DNA of 64,000 nucleotides from DATIXJ01 sp963714795 (GTDB lineage Bacteria > Bacteroidota > Ignavibacteria > UBA10030 > SZUA-254), in contig CAVQPS010000010.1 in assembly GCA_963714795.1 (NCBI GenBank), forward strand, positions 124,001-188,000, given 5' to 3'. Below are positions 25,733 to 35,128 of the stretch, piece after piece; positions within the stretch are counted from its first letter, which is position 1; each line of letters begins with the position of its first letter. The notes beneath the pieces are model-generated. The model saw nothing but the letters and a program-made list of their open reading frames with translations, was not told where the DNA came from and ran no database searches. The translations under genes were made by a program, and so were the position numbers.

Positions 25733-27265
25733 TCAACGTTCCGGTTTCATTTGTGGAAAGAAAATAACATCCCGGATGGAATCCTGATTGGCAATGAGCA
25801 TCGTCAGACGATCTATGCCGATGCCGAGTCCGGCTGTCGGAGGCATTCCGAATTCGAGAGCACGCAAATAATCTTCATCAAGGACTTGCGCTTCTTCGTC
25901 ACCCTGAGCCCGGAGTTTCATTTGTTCCTCAAACCGGCGGCGCTGGTCAAACGGGTCGGTCAGTTCGCTGAAAGCGTTGCATAATTCTTGTCCATTGACG
26001 ATCACTTCAAAACGTTCGACCAATCCGGGTTCGGTCCGATGTTTTTTTGCAAGCGGCGACATCTCGATCGGATAATCGGTGATAAATGTCGGCTGGATCA
26101 ATTTGGATTCGACATGTTCGCCGAATATTTCATCGATGATCGCTCCCGCTCCCGAGCCGGGTTCAATTTCAACATGCAGTTGTTTTGCAATCACCCGCAA
26201 TTCCGGAACGGTTTTGTCACGGAGATCATGTCCGGTAAATTCTTGTATGGCGTTAAACATCGTCAGCCGTTTCCACGGCGGGGCAAAATTGATTTCGTGG
26301 TTTCCGACTTTCCACGACGTCGTTCCATTGACCTCGAGCCCTACGGTACTCACGAGATTCTCCACAAGTTCCATCATCCACCGGTAATCTTTATACGCGA
26401 CGTACAATTCCATCATCGTAAATTCCGGATTGTGCGAACGATCCATCCCTTCATTGCGGAAATCTTTTGCAAATTCATACACGCCGTCAAAACCTCCGAC
26501 GATCAACCGCTTCAGGTACAGTTCATCGGCGATACGGAGATAGAGATCGATATCGAGTGCATTATGATGCGTCATGAACGGGCGCGCAAATGCGCCGCCG
26601 TAGATCGGCTGAAGGATCGGTGTTTCCACCTCCATGTACCCGCGGGCATCAAAAAATTTTCTGATCGATTTATAAATATTCGCCCGTTTGATAAAGACTT
26701 TTTTCACATCCGGGTTGACGATCAAATCGACATATCGCTGACGATAGCGCAATTCCTTATCGGCAAACGGATCGTAAAGAATTTTGTTCCCCTTGTCATC
26801 AATTTTTTCTTTGACGATCGGAAGCGGACGAACGGATTTCGAAAGAATTTCAACCTGCTGGGCGTGGACAGAAACTTCTCCCATTTTTGTGCGGAAGACG
26901 AATCCCTTCACGCCGATAATATCGCCGATATCGACAAGCTTAAATGCGTCGTAGAACGTTCCGAGATCGTCTTTTTTAAGATAGACCTGAATTTTTCCCT
27001 GCGCATCATGAAGATGGAAAAAGGACGCCTTTCCCATCCGCCGGATCGACATGATCCGACCGGCAACACTGACGGTGCGTTGAGGCGAGCTTTCCGAAAA
27101 ATTCTCGATGACTTCCCGCGAGAAATCGGTTTGCGGAAATTCGTACGGAAAGGGATTAATGCCCTGCTTGATGAGCTCTTCCAGTTCCTCACGACGGCGA
27201 ATCATTAACGAGTTCAGATCTTCGGGATTATTTTCCTCGGAAGAATCGTGTGGGTGTGTTTCCAT
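25733..27265 (-). CDS. lysS: Lysyl-tRNA synthetase, class II
   Basis: The 510-residue enzyme attaches lysine to tRNA-Lys. An OB-fold anticodon domain (VAGRIMSIRRMGKASFFHL) is followed by the class II core with motif 2 (FRNEGMDRSHNPEFTMME) and motif 3 (GLGIGIDRLTML). Length and order are as in bacterial LysRS. An extra N-terminal HPHDSSEENNPED is acidic and dispensable-looking. It has the best promoter in the window and appears to lead an operon that goes on with an outer-membrane receptor, an unusual companion. Confidence 0.97.
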   Translation of the reverse strand: METHPHDSSEENNPEDLNSLMIRRREELEELIKQGINPFPYEFPQTDFSREVIENFSESSPQRTVSVAGRIMSIRRMGKASFFHLHDAQGKIQVYLKKDDLGTFYDAFKLVDIGDIIGVKGFVFRTKMGEVSVHAQQVEILSKSVRPLPIVKEKIDDKGNKILYDPFADKELRYRQRYVDLIVNPDVKKVFIKRANIYKSIRKFFDARGYMEVETPILQPIYGGAFARPFMTHHNALDIDLYLRIADELYLKRLIVGGFDGVYEFAKDFRNEGMDRSHNPEFTMMELYVAYKDYRWMMELVENLVSTVGLEVNGTTSWKVGNHEINFAPPWKRLTMFNAIQEFTGHDLRDKTVPELRVIAKQLHVEIEPGSGAGAIIDEIFGEHVESKLIQPTFITDYPIEMSPLAKKHRTEPGLVERFEVIVNGQELCNAFSELTDPFDQRRRFEEQMKLRAQGDEEAQVLDEDYLRALEFGMPPTAGLGIGIDRLTMLIANQDSIRDVIFFPQMKPER

Positions 27266-27300
27266 GCTGATAAAAAATGAGCGGATAAATTGAGATACGA

Positions 27301-27329
27301 ATTATAACAAAAATCGTGCAAAGATTCAA
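27301..27329 (-). promoter_or_regulatory. Promoter of the lysS operon
   Basis: On the minus strand TTGAAT (27324-27329), 17 bp and a perfect TATAAT (27301-27306). The leader is about 30 nt. Confidence 0.65.
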
Positions 27330-27340
27330 CAATATTCGCG

Positions 27341-29470
27341 TTACCGCATCAACATCATCTTCTTGACATCAGTAAATGTATTCGTTACCAAACGGCAATA
27401 ATACACCCCGGATGCTGCATTGCCTCCGTTCCATGACAGATGATAGGAACCGGGGGATAATTCCCGGTTGAGCAGCGTCGCAACCTCGTTGCCGAGAAGG
27501 TCATAGATTTTGAGAGATACCAACCCTGTTTTCGGTATTTGAAAATCAATTCGTGTCGATGGATTGAACGGATTAGGATAATTCTGAAAAAGTTTAAAAG
27601 AGGACGGAATAGTATTCGGATGTTCATTGACCGAAAGAACGGTTTGGGTACTTTGATATATCCCGCCCTGATAGACACCTGCCAACAACAGATCGTTACT
27701 ATCGAACGTCAAACTCAAAATTATAGACCCCTGCAGTCCGGCCTGTGCCCAGGTTTTTCCATCATCATACGAATCGTACACGCCATTGTATGTTCCGGCA
27801 AAAATCTGATTCACACCATGACACACCAGCGAATACACGTAATCTGCCGTAAAACTGTTTTGCGCCCATCCCGTACCGTTATCGGTAGAATAAAACACAC
27901 CGCCATACACACCGGCAAATATTTGACCGGCAGGATTGACCGCAATAGTTTGGATATCATCACGAACAAGCCCGCGGCTTACCCACGTCAAACCGCTGTC
28001 GGCTGATTGATAGATTCCGTCCGTTGCCGTTGCAGCATACACTATTCCGGACGAACTCCAAATAAGATTTGTAACTTTTGAATTTGTCAACCCGGACAAT
28101 GTCCAGTTCAATCCTCCGTTGGTCGACTGATAGATACCGAAATCAGTACCGGCAAATATTTTTCCGTTCCCTCTTGCCACAACAGCGTGAACTGCACCGG
28201 AAACGACCTGCATCGGGAGCAGCGTCCAATGATAACCGCTGTCAACAGATTCATACAATCCTTGATCGGTTCCTGCATAGACAATGGAAGACCCTGAAGA
28301 AGCAAGAGAATAAATATAATCTCCGACGACTCCGGGAGCCATCTGTTGCCAGCTTGCACCGTTGTTCGGCGAAATAAAAATCCGTTCGCCCAGTGTTCCG
28401 ACAAATATGATTCCGGAATTTAAAGTTACCGTCGAACTCACATCCTTATCTTGCAACCCGTTCGAAAACCATAATGCACCCTGATTGGTTGACCGAAAGA
28501 TGCCGTCCGCAGAACCGGCGGAAAGGAGAACACCGGATGGTGTCGCGAGCACGCTATTGGCTGAATGAGTAACGGGACCCACGAACGTCCATGTACTGTC
28601 GATGGGAGTAAACAAATAATTTCCCTGAACCGTCGATGCGAGAATATTCCCGGCAGAATCCGAAGAAATGGAAGTGAATTGAGTTTCCTGCATTCCGAGA
28701 TTTTTCCATGTTACACCGTGATCGGAACTTACAAAAACACCTCCAAAAAGATTTTGGGTGGAATCAGCGGCAACGATGACGGAATTTCCCGGACCGGAAA
28801 TAATAGCACTCACTGCGTTTGGCAACGTCTGTGTCCACGTTGTTCCGAAATCTTTCGTCAGGTAGAGGCCGCCCGCATGAGTTCCGGCATAGATCGTATT
28901 CGCATGATCGATAAAAGAAATTTCCGGTGGAGTTGGAAACGTAAAACCAACACCCGAATTTCCCGCTCCGACCAATGGCACCGTTGTGCCAACTTGTACG
29001 AATGATCCGGATTGAAATTTATATAACATACTTCCGACAGAGGTGACGACATGAAAAGCATAGAGAGCGCCGGAATCTGTTTGAAGGAATTGTCGGAACC
29101 CGGAACTGAATTGGGACACTGCTTCATAAAAAATGGTTGTCCACGAACTGCCGTCGTTTGTCGACGTGAATACCTCGTGGTTATAATGTGAACTCAGATT
29201 ACGGCTCACCAGCAATCGGTTGCCGTTGGCATGAAATTCTTCGACAGTACCGGCGAACGGCGTGGGTTGGACCCAATTAATGCCGGCATCCGAAGAAGTA
29301 TAGATTCGTGTTCCGGAGACGGCATACAATAACCCGTCTGCTGTTTGACCCAGGATGGTCACTCCGGAAATTCCATTAAGGTTATTCCACGTAATTGTTT
29401 GTGCGACAAGACATGTTCGGAGGAATAACAGCAACCCGGCACAAACGATAATTTTTATAAGATTTTTCAT
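27341..29470 (-). CDS. Secreted beta-propeller (YCF48/sortilin-like) protein with type A sorting tail
   Basis: This 709-residue protein has a signal peptide (IIVCAGLLLFLRTCLVAQ), then many BNR/YCF48-type repeats of the form IYASTDGGLTWT (for example GIYQSTNGGLNWT, GIYQSADSGLTWV, GVFYSTDNGTGWA), expected to form one or two propellers. The last 80 residues are a secretion tail: FQNYPNPFNPSTRI, LKIYDLLGNEVATLL and a terminal SGVYYCRL...KMMLMR. Such tails send proteins through the type IX system for surface display or release. The ATG at 29470 is used; the longer frame starts at a TTG. Ligand or substrate unknown. A shorter protein of the same design lies at 45580-46956. Confidence 0.88.
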   Translation of the reverse strand: MKNLIKIIVCAGLLLFLRTCLVAQTITWNNLNGISGVTILGQTADGLLYAVSGTRIYTSSDAGINWVQPTPFAGTVEEFHANGNRLLVSRNLSSHYNHEVFTSTNDGSSWTTIFYEAVSQFSSGFRQFLQTDSGALYAFHVVTSVGSMLYKFQSGSFVQVGTTVPLVGAGNSGVGFTFPTPPEISFIDHANTIYAGTHAGGLYLTKDFGTTWTQTLPNAVSAIISGPGNSVIVAADSTQNLFGGVFVSSDHGVTWKNLGMQETQFTSISSDSAGNILASTVQGNYLFTPIDSTWTFVGPVTHSANSVLATPSGVLLSAGSADGIFRSTNQGALWFSNGLQDKDVSSTVTLNSGIIFVGTLGERIFISPNNGASWQQMAPGVVGDYIYSLASSGSSIVYAGTDQGLYESVDSGYHWTLLPMQVVSGAVHAVVARGNGKIFAGTDFGIYQSTNGGLNWTLSGLTNSKVTNLIWSSSGIVYAATATDGIYQSADSGLTWVSRGLVRDDIQTIAVNPAGQIFAGVYGGVFYSTDNGTGWAQNSFTADYVYSLVCHGVNQIFAGTYNGVYDSYDDGKTWAQAGLQGSIILSLTFDSNDLLLAGVYQGGIYQSTQTVLSVNEHPNTIPSSFKLFQNYPNPFNPSTRIDFQIPKTGLVSLKIYDLLGNEVATLLNRELSPGSYHLSWNGGNAASGVYYCRLVTNTFTDVKKMMLMR

Positions 29471-29496
29471 AGCAATCAAAACCAAATGACAACAAA

Positions 29497-31704
29497 TTAT
29501 AAATTTCCTAAAATAAAATTAAGCATTGTCGAATAATATTGGAAGCGCTGCCGGATCCCGTGTTTGCTTCCAGGATACAATGCTGTTTGAAAAAGTTTAT
29601 TCGCCTTCACCAGTTCATCGATCATCGTAATAGAATTTTGCATATGGACATTATCATCATCGGTGCCGTGAATGATCAGAAGATTTCCTTTCAACTTATC
29701 GGCATATGTCACAGGGGCACTCTCGGTATAGCCGTCCGGATTTTCTTGCGGCGTCAGCATATACCGTTCCGAATAAATCGAATCGTAAAATTTCCAATGC
29801 GTGACGGACGAAACGGCAATGCTCGTCTTAAAAACGCCGGCACCTTTCAGAATACACATCAGTGCCATATAGCCGCCATAGCTTGCGCCGGTAATCCCGA
29901 TGCGCGTGCTGTCGACATACGGAAGCGAGCCGAGATATTTTGCACCTTCAATCTGATCGTGCGTTTCCCATGTACCGAGATGTTTGAAGACGATACTCTT
30001 AAAAGCTTTTCCGCGCGCCCCGGTGCCTCTCCCGTCGACGCTGGCGACAATATATCCTTTCTCAGCAAGCAATTGATACCACGGAGAACCAGCTCCTCCC
30101 CACGCATTAAGCACCGTCTGGGAACCTGGCCCACCGTATACCGTCATGAGTACCGGATATTTTTTCGATTGATCGAAATCGGGCGGCTTGATCATCCAGC
30201 CGTTGAGTTCTACACCGTCGGACGTCGTAAATTTGAAAAATGTTTGCGGGCTCAGCTTATAATTTGCCAGCAATGGAATTTTCCCCTCATCGATAACCCG
30301 AACGACAGTTCCGTCGGCACGGAGAATGGTCGTCTTCGGAGAAATATCGACATTCGAAAATGTATCGAGAAAATACTTCATTCCCGGAGCGGCATTGATC
30401 GAATGCGTTCCGTTTCCTTTTGTCAATCTCTCAAAACCGGTGCCGTCCAGTTTCACGGAATAGAGATCGCGCTCCAGCGGCGAGGTCACCGCCGCGGTAA
30501 AATACACTCTGCCTGTTTCTTCATCCACACCGACAATCCGTTCGACATCCCACGATCCTTGCGTCAGCTGACGAATCATTTTGCCGTTCAAATCATACAA
30601 ATAGATATGCAAAAAACCGTCACGCTCCGACGACCAGAGAAATTCGTGTTCCTTTTTCAAAAAAAGATAATCGGTTTTGATATCCACCCATGTCTCTTCG
30701 CGCTCGGTAAAAAGCAGTTTTGAAGTACCGGCAGCGGGATCGGCGAGCAAAACATCCAATTCATTTTGATGACGATGCAGCCGGTGGATCATTAACTGTC
30801 CGTCGGGTGTCCAGCTCATCCGGGGAACATACACATCCTGAATGCTGTCAAACGGAGCGCCGATATCCATCCATGTTGTTTTCTTCGAATCGATTCGGAC
30901 AACGCCGATGCGAACCATCGCATTCGGATCACCCGCTTTCGGATACCGTTGATGTGTGATTTCCTGATGCAGCGGGATGAAATTCACAACGGGAAATTCG
31001 GGGACACGATGTTCGTCGAGCTGCCAGTATGCAATCGACCTGCCGTCCGGCGACCATTGCCAGCCGTCGATGATGCCGAATTCTTCTTCGTACACCCAAT
31101 CGAAATGCCCGTTCAAAATAAATTCGGCGCCGTCGTTCGTCAACTGTGTCTCGTTCCCGGTTTCAAGATCCATCATGAACAGATTATTCGCCCGGACAAA
31201 TCCGATATATTTTCCATCCGGGGAAAACTTCACGTTCATCTGTTCCTGATCGGTATTGGTCAGCTGCCGGAATTTTTTCGTTGAACGGTCAAACAAAAAG
31301 AAATTCCCACCCGTTTTCAATGAACGTGCGGTAAGCGTTCCCGTCAGCAGTATCTTCGTTTCATCGGACGACCAGATATAATTTTGAATTCCGAACGGTT
31401 TATCGCCGTCATGCAGAACAAGTTTGGCAACATCGATAATTTTTTTCTTTTCGCCGGAATCGACATCATACCGCCAGATATCGGTCTGTTTCTTCACCGT
31501 ATCGGTTTCCACATACGAATAGGCATTGCCATGATCGATCCATTGCAAACCGCGGATGCCGCGGTTGGAAAATCTTCCGCCATTAACAATATCCCCGATG
31601 GTAAATTCTTTTTTACCTTCACCGGCTTGTATCGTCGGTGAAAGGAAAAACATCGATACCAGAAAAAGGCAAAGAAATATTTTATACGTTTTCATCAGCA
31701 TCAT
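29497..31704 (-). CDS. Dipeptidyl peptidase IV-like serine peptidase (S9B)
   Basis: The 735-residue exported protein has a signal peptide (FLCLFLVSMFFLSPTIQA), an eight-bladed propeller domain with DPP-IV hallmarks (YVYEEEFGIIDGWQWSPDG, YWQLDE) and a C-terminal alpha/beta hydrolase with Ser in GASYGGYMAL, Asp in GTDDDNVH and His in SKHGI. The EE pair in the propeller binds the substrate N-terminus. It removes X-Pro dipeptides in the periplasm or outside. GAGGAG six bases before the first ATG supports the start. It stands between a secreted propeller protein and an M64 peptidase. Confidence 0.95.
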   Translation of the reverse strand: MMLMKTYKIFLCLFLVSMFFLSPTIQAGEGKKEFTIGDIVNGGRFSNRGIRGLQWIDHGNAYSYVETDTVKKQTDIWRYDVDSGEKKKIIDVAKLVLHDGDKPFGIQNYIWSSDETKILLTGTLTARSLKTGGNFFLFDRSTKKFRQLTNTDQEQMNVKFSPDGKYIGFVRANNLFMMDLETGNETQLTNDGAEFILNGHFDWVYEEEFGIIDGWQWSPDGRSIAYWQLDEHRVPEFPVVNFIPLHQEITHQRYPKAGDPNAMVRIGVVRIDSKKTTWMDIGAPFDSIQDVYVPRMSWTPDGQLMIHRLHRHQNELDVLLADPAAGTSKLLFTEREETWVDIKTDYLFLKKEHEFLWSSERDGFLHIYLYDLNGKMIRQLTQGSWDVERIVGVDEETGRVYFTAAVTSPLERDLYSVKLDGTGFERLTKGNGTHSINAAPGMKYFLDTFSNVDISPKTTILRADGTVVRVIDEGKIPLLANYKLSPQTFFKFTTSDGVELNGWMIKPPDFDQSKKYPVLMTVYGGPGSQTVLNAWGGAGSPWYQLLAEKGYIVASVDGRGTGARGKAFKSIVFKHLGTWETHDQIEGAKYLGSLPYVDSTRIGITGASYGGYMALMCILKGAGVFKTSIAVSSVTHWKFYDSIYSERYMLTPQENPDGYTESAPVTYADKLKGNLLIIHGTDDDNVHMQNSITMIDELVKANKLFQTALYPGSKHGIRQRFQYYSTMLNFILGNL

Positions 31705-31771
31705 AAAAAACTCCTCAAGCCGGAATTGCCGTCACGACATGACGGTACAGAGTTGCAAGACACTCTGCAGT

Positions 31772-33202
31772 TTAGTGAGAATAAAAATCAATGACGCGAT
31801 TGATCGAAGCGGCGCAAACCGGGTCGAACCCGACAAGACTCAGAGAAAACATCCGGCAATCGATCGACGGACGGTAAATGCCGACCGCGGCATATCCCGC
31901 GCCTTCAAATGCGCCGACCTTTCCGACATACTGCGACGTTTTCAAAATCTTTTGTTCACCCTGATACAACGGCTCACGCTTGGTATAATAGTCGGCAGCG
32001 AGACGATCCAGTTTTCCGCGTTCGCGTTCCAAGCTATCATATGTCGACTTTTCCCACGGCGTGGGCAATGGCGTTTGTGCATTCACAAATTCTTTCCACT
32101 TCAGATGATCTTTATCGTTCAGCGCGGTCAGATTCGGCTCCCACGGTTCGACGCCTTGCGGATAAAAATCATTATAGGAAGTTTGTGAGGAATAATATTC
32201 ATCGCCAAGACCGCCGAACGAATGACCGAATTCATGGACATAAACATAATCGGGCTGCCATTCCTGCCCCGGCGCATCCGGAATAGTATAACATGTTGAA
32301 TACAAATTATAGATTCCACCGCCGCCGTAGCGGTTATCGTTCACGAGAATCAAAATGAAATCATACGGCACTGCATCGGCGATATCACGCAGCGCACGAT
32401 TTTCATCCGTTAAAATATATCGTGCAGAACCGAACGTGTTATAGCTTGTTCCGAGCGCGGTTCGTTTCCAGATATTTTTATCCGGTTTGTCGATACCCGA
32501 ATCCGGCGAGATGACTTCAATGGTCCAGACATTGAAATCGTTCTTTCGTTCCTTAAACGGACTCGTCGAAAACATGAGATCGTTGAAATGTTTTGCATCG
32601 TGCCGAAATTTCTCGAGATCTTCCTTCCGGTATCCGTCACCGAGAATCAGAAGGTCGACTTTCTCATGCGACGGTCCATTTTTCACAAGCGGTACAATTT
32701 TGAACGGCATCGCAAGCCTTTTATGAATGACTGCCGTCGGAGAATTCGGGTCGATGTTCGCGGAAAATATTTCCTGGAAATTCATCATCTTATCGCGGGC
32801 GCTGATGGTGAACTGGATTTTTCGTTTCGGATACGGGATGCGTACCGTTTCGTGGAATGTGCGATGGACACCGGCGACCGCTTCATCGGTTGTCTGCCAT
32901 TCGTTGAACATCGTCGAATACCCGCGGGAATAAATCATCGCTGCCGTCTGCACATCGTAGATGCGAACGATATACTCTCCGTAGTTCAGCGTGTCGAGAA
33001 GATTGACCAGACTCCCGGGCCATTCCCCTTCCTCATAGACCTTATCGAGACTGATTGTTTCCATTCCCTTGGTGCCGGTATGGAAATAATCGACGCGAAG
33101 AGTTTTATCGTAAAAAAATTGATCGAAGGAACGTGCAGAACCGGAGGCGGGAACGACAATCAGGCATACAAAAAAAAGCAAACGGTAACAGTTAGATTTC
33201 AT
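31772..33202 (-). CDS. M64 (IgA peptidase-like) secreted zinc metallopeptidase
   Basis: The 476-residue protein has a signal peptide (LLFFVCLIVVPASGSA), an N-terminal beta domain with a conserved LRVDYFHTG start and the peptidase core (VDLLILGDGY; ILVNDNRYGGGGI; zinc motif HEFGHSFGGLGDEYY around residue 320). This matches peptidase family M64, named from a Clostridium IgA protease; substrates in environmental bacteria are unknown. AAAGGA before the ATG at 33202 decides the start over an upstream Met. The gene follows a 46-residue membrane protein by 36 bp and may share its promoter. Confidence 0.92.
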   Translation of the reverse strand: MKSNCYRLLFFVCLIVVPASGSARSFDQFFYDKTLRVDYFHTGTKGMETISLDKVYEEGEWPGSLVNLLDTLNYGEYIVRIYDVQTAAMIYSRGYSTMFNEWQTTDEAVAGVHRTFHETVRIPYPKRKIQFTISARDKMMNFQEIFSANIDPNSPTAVIHKRLAMPFKIVPLVKNGPSHEKVDLLILGDGYRKEDLEKFRHDAKHFNDLMFSTSPFKERKNDFNVWTIEVISPDSGIDKPDKNIWKRTALGTSYNTFGSARYILTDENRALRDIADAVPYDFILILVNDNRYGGGGIYNLYSTCYTIPDAPGQEWQPDYVYVHEFGHSFGGLGDEYYSSQTSYNDFYPQGVEPWEPNLTALNDKDHLKWKEFVNAQTPLPTPWEKSTYDSLERERGKLDRLAADYYTKREPLYQGEQKILKTSQYVGKVGAFEGAGYAAVGIYRPSIDCRMFSLSLVGFDPVCAASINRVIDFYSH

Positions 33203-33238
33203 TTTATTCCTTTCACGAGACAATGATCCATTGACGAG

Positions 33239-33379
33239 TTAGAACCAATGAACTGCGACAAAAATGAGAGCGGCCAGAACAACGATCAGGAAAATGAACG
33301 CGAGTGCCTTGGAGATAAACCACAACACTTTAATCGGAAACCAAATGGGAAACGTCAAAATTTTTAACAGCTTCAACAT
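33239..33379 (-). CDS. 46-residue single-span membrane protein
   Basis: A short frame from the ATG at 33377-33379 to the TAA at 33239 encodes MLKLLKILTFPIWFPIKVLW followed by a long hydrophobic helix (ALAFIFLIVVLAALIFVAV) and HWF at the end. The basic amphipathic start followed by one transmembrane helix looks like a genuine small membrane protein. Promoter-like sequences lie directly upstream (33393-33431), and the M64 peptidase gene follows. Function unknown. Confidence 0.62.
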   Translation of the reverse strand: MLKLLKILTFPIWFPIKVLWFISKALAFIFLIVVLAALIFVAVHWF

Positions 33380-33392
33380 GGCATTTTATCCG

Positions 33393-33431
33393 ATTATAGC
33401 ACCAATATACTAACATTTTCTGCATATTCAA
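33393..33431 (-). promoter_or_regulatory. Promoter region of the small membrane protein and M64 gene
   Basis: On the minus strand TTGAAT (33426-33431) and TATATT (33404-33409) are 16 bp apart, and a perfect TATAAT lies just after (33393-33398). Either may serve as -10. Confidence 0.4.
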
Positions 33432-33474
33432 ATCGCAAATGTCCGATTTTTTCCTTATATTTCGGCTATGGTTA

Positions 33475-33503
33475 TTGACAATACACCATCCACTCCTTAC
33501 TTT
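33475..33503 (+). promoter_or_regulatory. Possible promoter of ackA
   Basis: A perfect TTGACA (33475-33480) is followed after 17 bp by a poor -10 (TACTTT, 33498-33503). The transcript would begin about 10 nt before the ATG, so it would be nearly leaderless. Confidence 0.35.
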
Positions 33504-33519
33504 ACTCACGAAAATTCCT

Positions 33520-34767
33520 ATGAATATCCTTGTCCTCAATTGCGGTTCATCTTCAGCAAAATTTCAAATTATACAAACCGATATCGATCTCATCGAACAC
33601 GATGGCGATAAACGGCTTGCCGGCGGTATTATCGAACGCGTCGTCGGACAATCTCTCATTACATTGCAGGTAGAAGGTCATCCGAAAATCCGGAAAGCCG
33701 CGCCGTTACGCGACCACCGCGAGGCAATCGATTATATTTTGCGATGGATCATTTCGCCGGAATCAAAAATCGAAAACATCAGTTCGCTGGCGGATATCCA
33801 CGCTGTCGGTCACCGCGTTGTTCATGGCGGTGAAAAATTCACGACCTCCGTCCTGCTCAACGATGATGTCATCGAGCAGATTGAAGACAGCATCGAGCTT
33901 GCACCGCTGCATAATCCGGCAAACCTGAAAGGGATCATGGCGGCACGGGAATTACTCGGACCGGGTGTGCCGCAGGTCGCGGTTTTCGATACGGCATTTC
34001 ATTCGACCATGCCGGAGACTTCCTATTTGTACGCCATACCGTACCAGTTGTACCGGCGGCATCGCATACGCCGGTATGGTTTTCACGGAACTTCGCATCG
34101 ATATGTTGCCTATCGATATCGCCAGATGATGAAAATCAAACGCGAGGAAACGAATATCATCACTATGCATTTAGGCAACGGTTGTTCCGCCTGTGCGATC
34201 AAGAACGGCGACTCCTACGATACATCCATGGGCTTTACACCTCTCGAAGGATTGGTGATGGGCACCCGCGGCGGCGATATGGATCCGTCCATCATCGAAT
34301 TCATCCGCAATAAGGAAGGCATGAGTGTTCGCGAAATCGATACGATGCTGAACAAACAATCCGGCCTGCTCGGACTTTCCGGATTAACGAACGATATGCG
34401 TGAGCTTCTCGCCGAGGAACAGGAAAAACAGGATCGCCGTGCCCGGCTTGCCATCGATATCTTTTGTATGCGTGCAAAAAAATATATCGGCGCATATTTC
34501 GCCGAGCTTGGCGGAACCGATGCAATCGTTTTCACCGGCGGTATCGGTGAAAACAGCGCAATCATCCGTGAACGGATCGGTACGGGATTGGAACGGATCG
34601 GTTTGAGTATCGACAAAGAAAAAAATAATTCAATCGCAGGAGGAAAAGAAGGTGAAATTTCCACTCCGCAATCAAAGCTGAAAGCATATGTCATTCCGAC
34701 GAATGAAGAATTGTTGATCGCGCGCGATACCGTCCGGACCGTCAAAAATGTGCCGCGACGATGGTAA
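33520..34767 (+). CDS. ackA: Acetate kinase
   Basis: The 415-residue ASKHA-fold enzyme interconverts acetyl phosphate plus ADP and acetate plus ATP. It has the phosphate-1 motif (ILVLNCGSSSAKF), the conserved HRVVHGGE and FHGTSHRYV segments (active-site Arg/His), HLGNGCS, and FTGGIGENS near the C-terminus. The frame extends upstream to 33439, but the ATG at 33520 begins exactly at the family's N-terminus. No phosphotransacetylase gene is next to it. It is the only gene with a clear fermentation role in the window and precedes the cytochrome cluster. Confidence 0.96.
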   Translation: MNILVLNCGSSSAKFQIIQTDIDLIEHDGDKRLAGGIIERVVGQSLITLQVEGHPKIRKAAPLRDHREAIDYILRWIISPESKIENISSLADIHAVGHRVVHGGEKFTTSVLLNDDVIEQIEDSIELAPLHNPANLKGIMAARELLGPGVPQVAVFDTAFHSTMPETSYLYAIPYQLYRRHRIRRYGFHGTSHRYVAYRYRQMMKIKREETNIITMHLGNGCSACAIKNGDSYDTSMGFTPLEGLVMGTRGGDMDPSIIEFIRNKEGMSVREIDTMLNKQSGLLGLSGLTNDMRELLAEEQEKQDRRARLAIDIFCMRAKKYIGAYFAELGGTDAIVFTGGIGENSAIIRERIGTGLERIGLSIDKEKNNSIAGGKEGEISTPQSKLKAYVIPTNEELLIARDTVRTVKNVPRRW

Positions 34768-35128
34768 TATTAAAATTTTTAAATATTGCACGTCCGATTT
34801 GACTTTTATCGGCAAAATAGTTATTTATTACCGAACAACCCTTAATTTCATACTTCATCACTATTTTCAACGGAGAAATTAACACTTTTCCTTGATACAG
34901 TTCTTGGTCAATTCTTTCCGTTTAACAGCTTGATTTTTTTAGCAAAAACTTTAATTTCAAATCCACGCTGACAGTATTTATCTATGTGCCGAAACGCACA
35001 TTTATGATTGTGATAATGATTATTTATTGATAATTTTTGCAGAAATATAAACGGAATCGAGAAAACGGACAGAAAATTTTGAGTCCGTTCATATCGATCC
35101 ACAATCATGCAATAATGATAATTGATCA
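34768..35128. other. AT-rich intergenic region upstream of the cytochrome cluster
   Basis: No convincing gene is seen in these 361 bp. A 77-codon minus-strand frame (34908-35141) has no recognisable protein character and is judged spurious. The region holds a small hairpin (GTGCCGAAACGCAC near 34986) and three GATAAT copies in its last 120 bp. It is the obvious control region of the redox operon. Confidence 0.6.
35011..35035. promoter_or_regulatory. Fur-like GATAAT-rich site upstream of the redox cluster
   Basis: TGATAATGATTATTTATTGA with a following GATAAT resembles a ferric-uptake-regulator box (TGATAAT-n-ATTATCA: seven of seven in the left half, five of seven in the right). A third GATAAT sits in the partly symmetric AATGATAATTGATCATT at 35114-35130, overlapping the predicted start codon of the cytochrome b gene. 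Control by an iron-sensing repressor is inferred from this pattern alone. Confidence 0.35.

Noticed and set aside
25988..27208. 406-codon plus-strand frame opposite lysS
   Set aside because: Fully antisense to an intact lysyl-tRNA synthetase gene; it has no signal, domain or ribosome site and reflects codon bias of the real gene.
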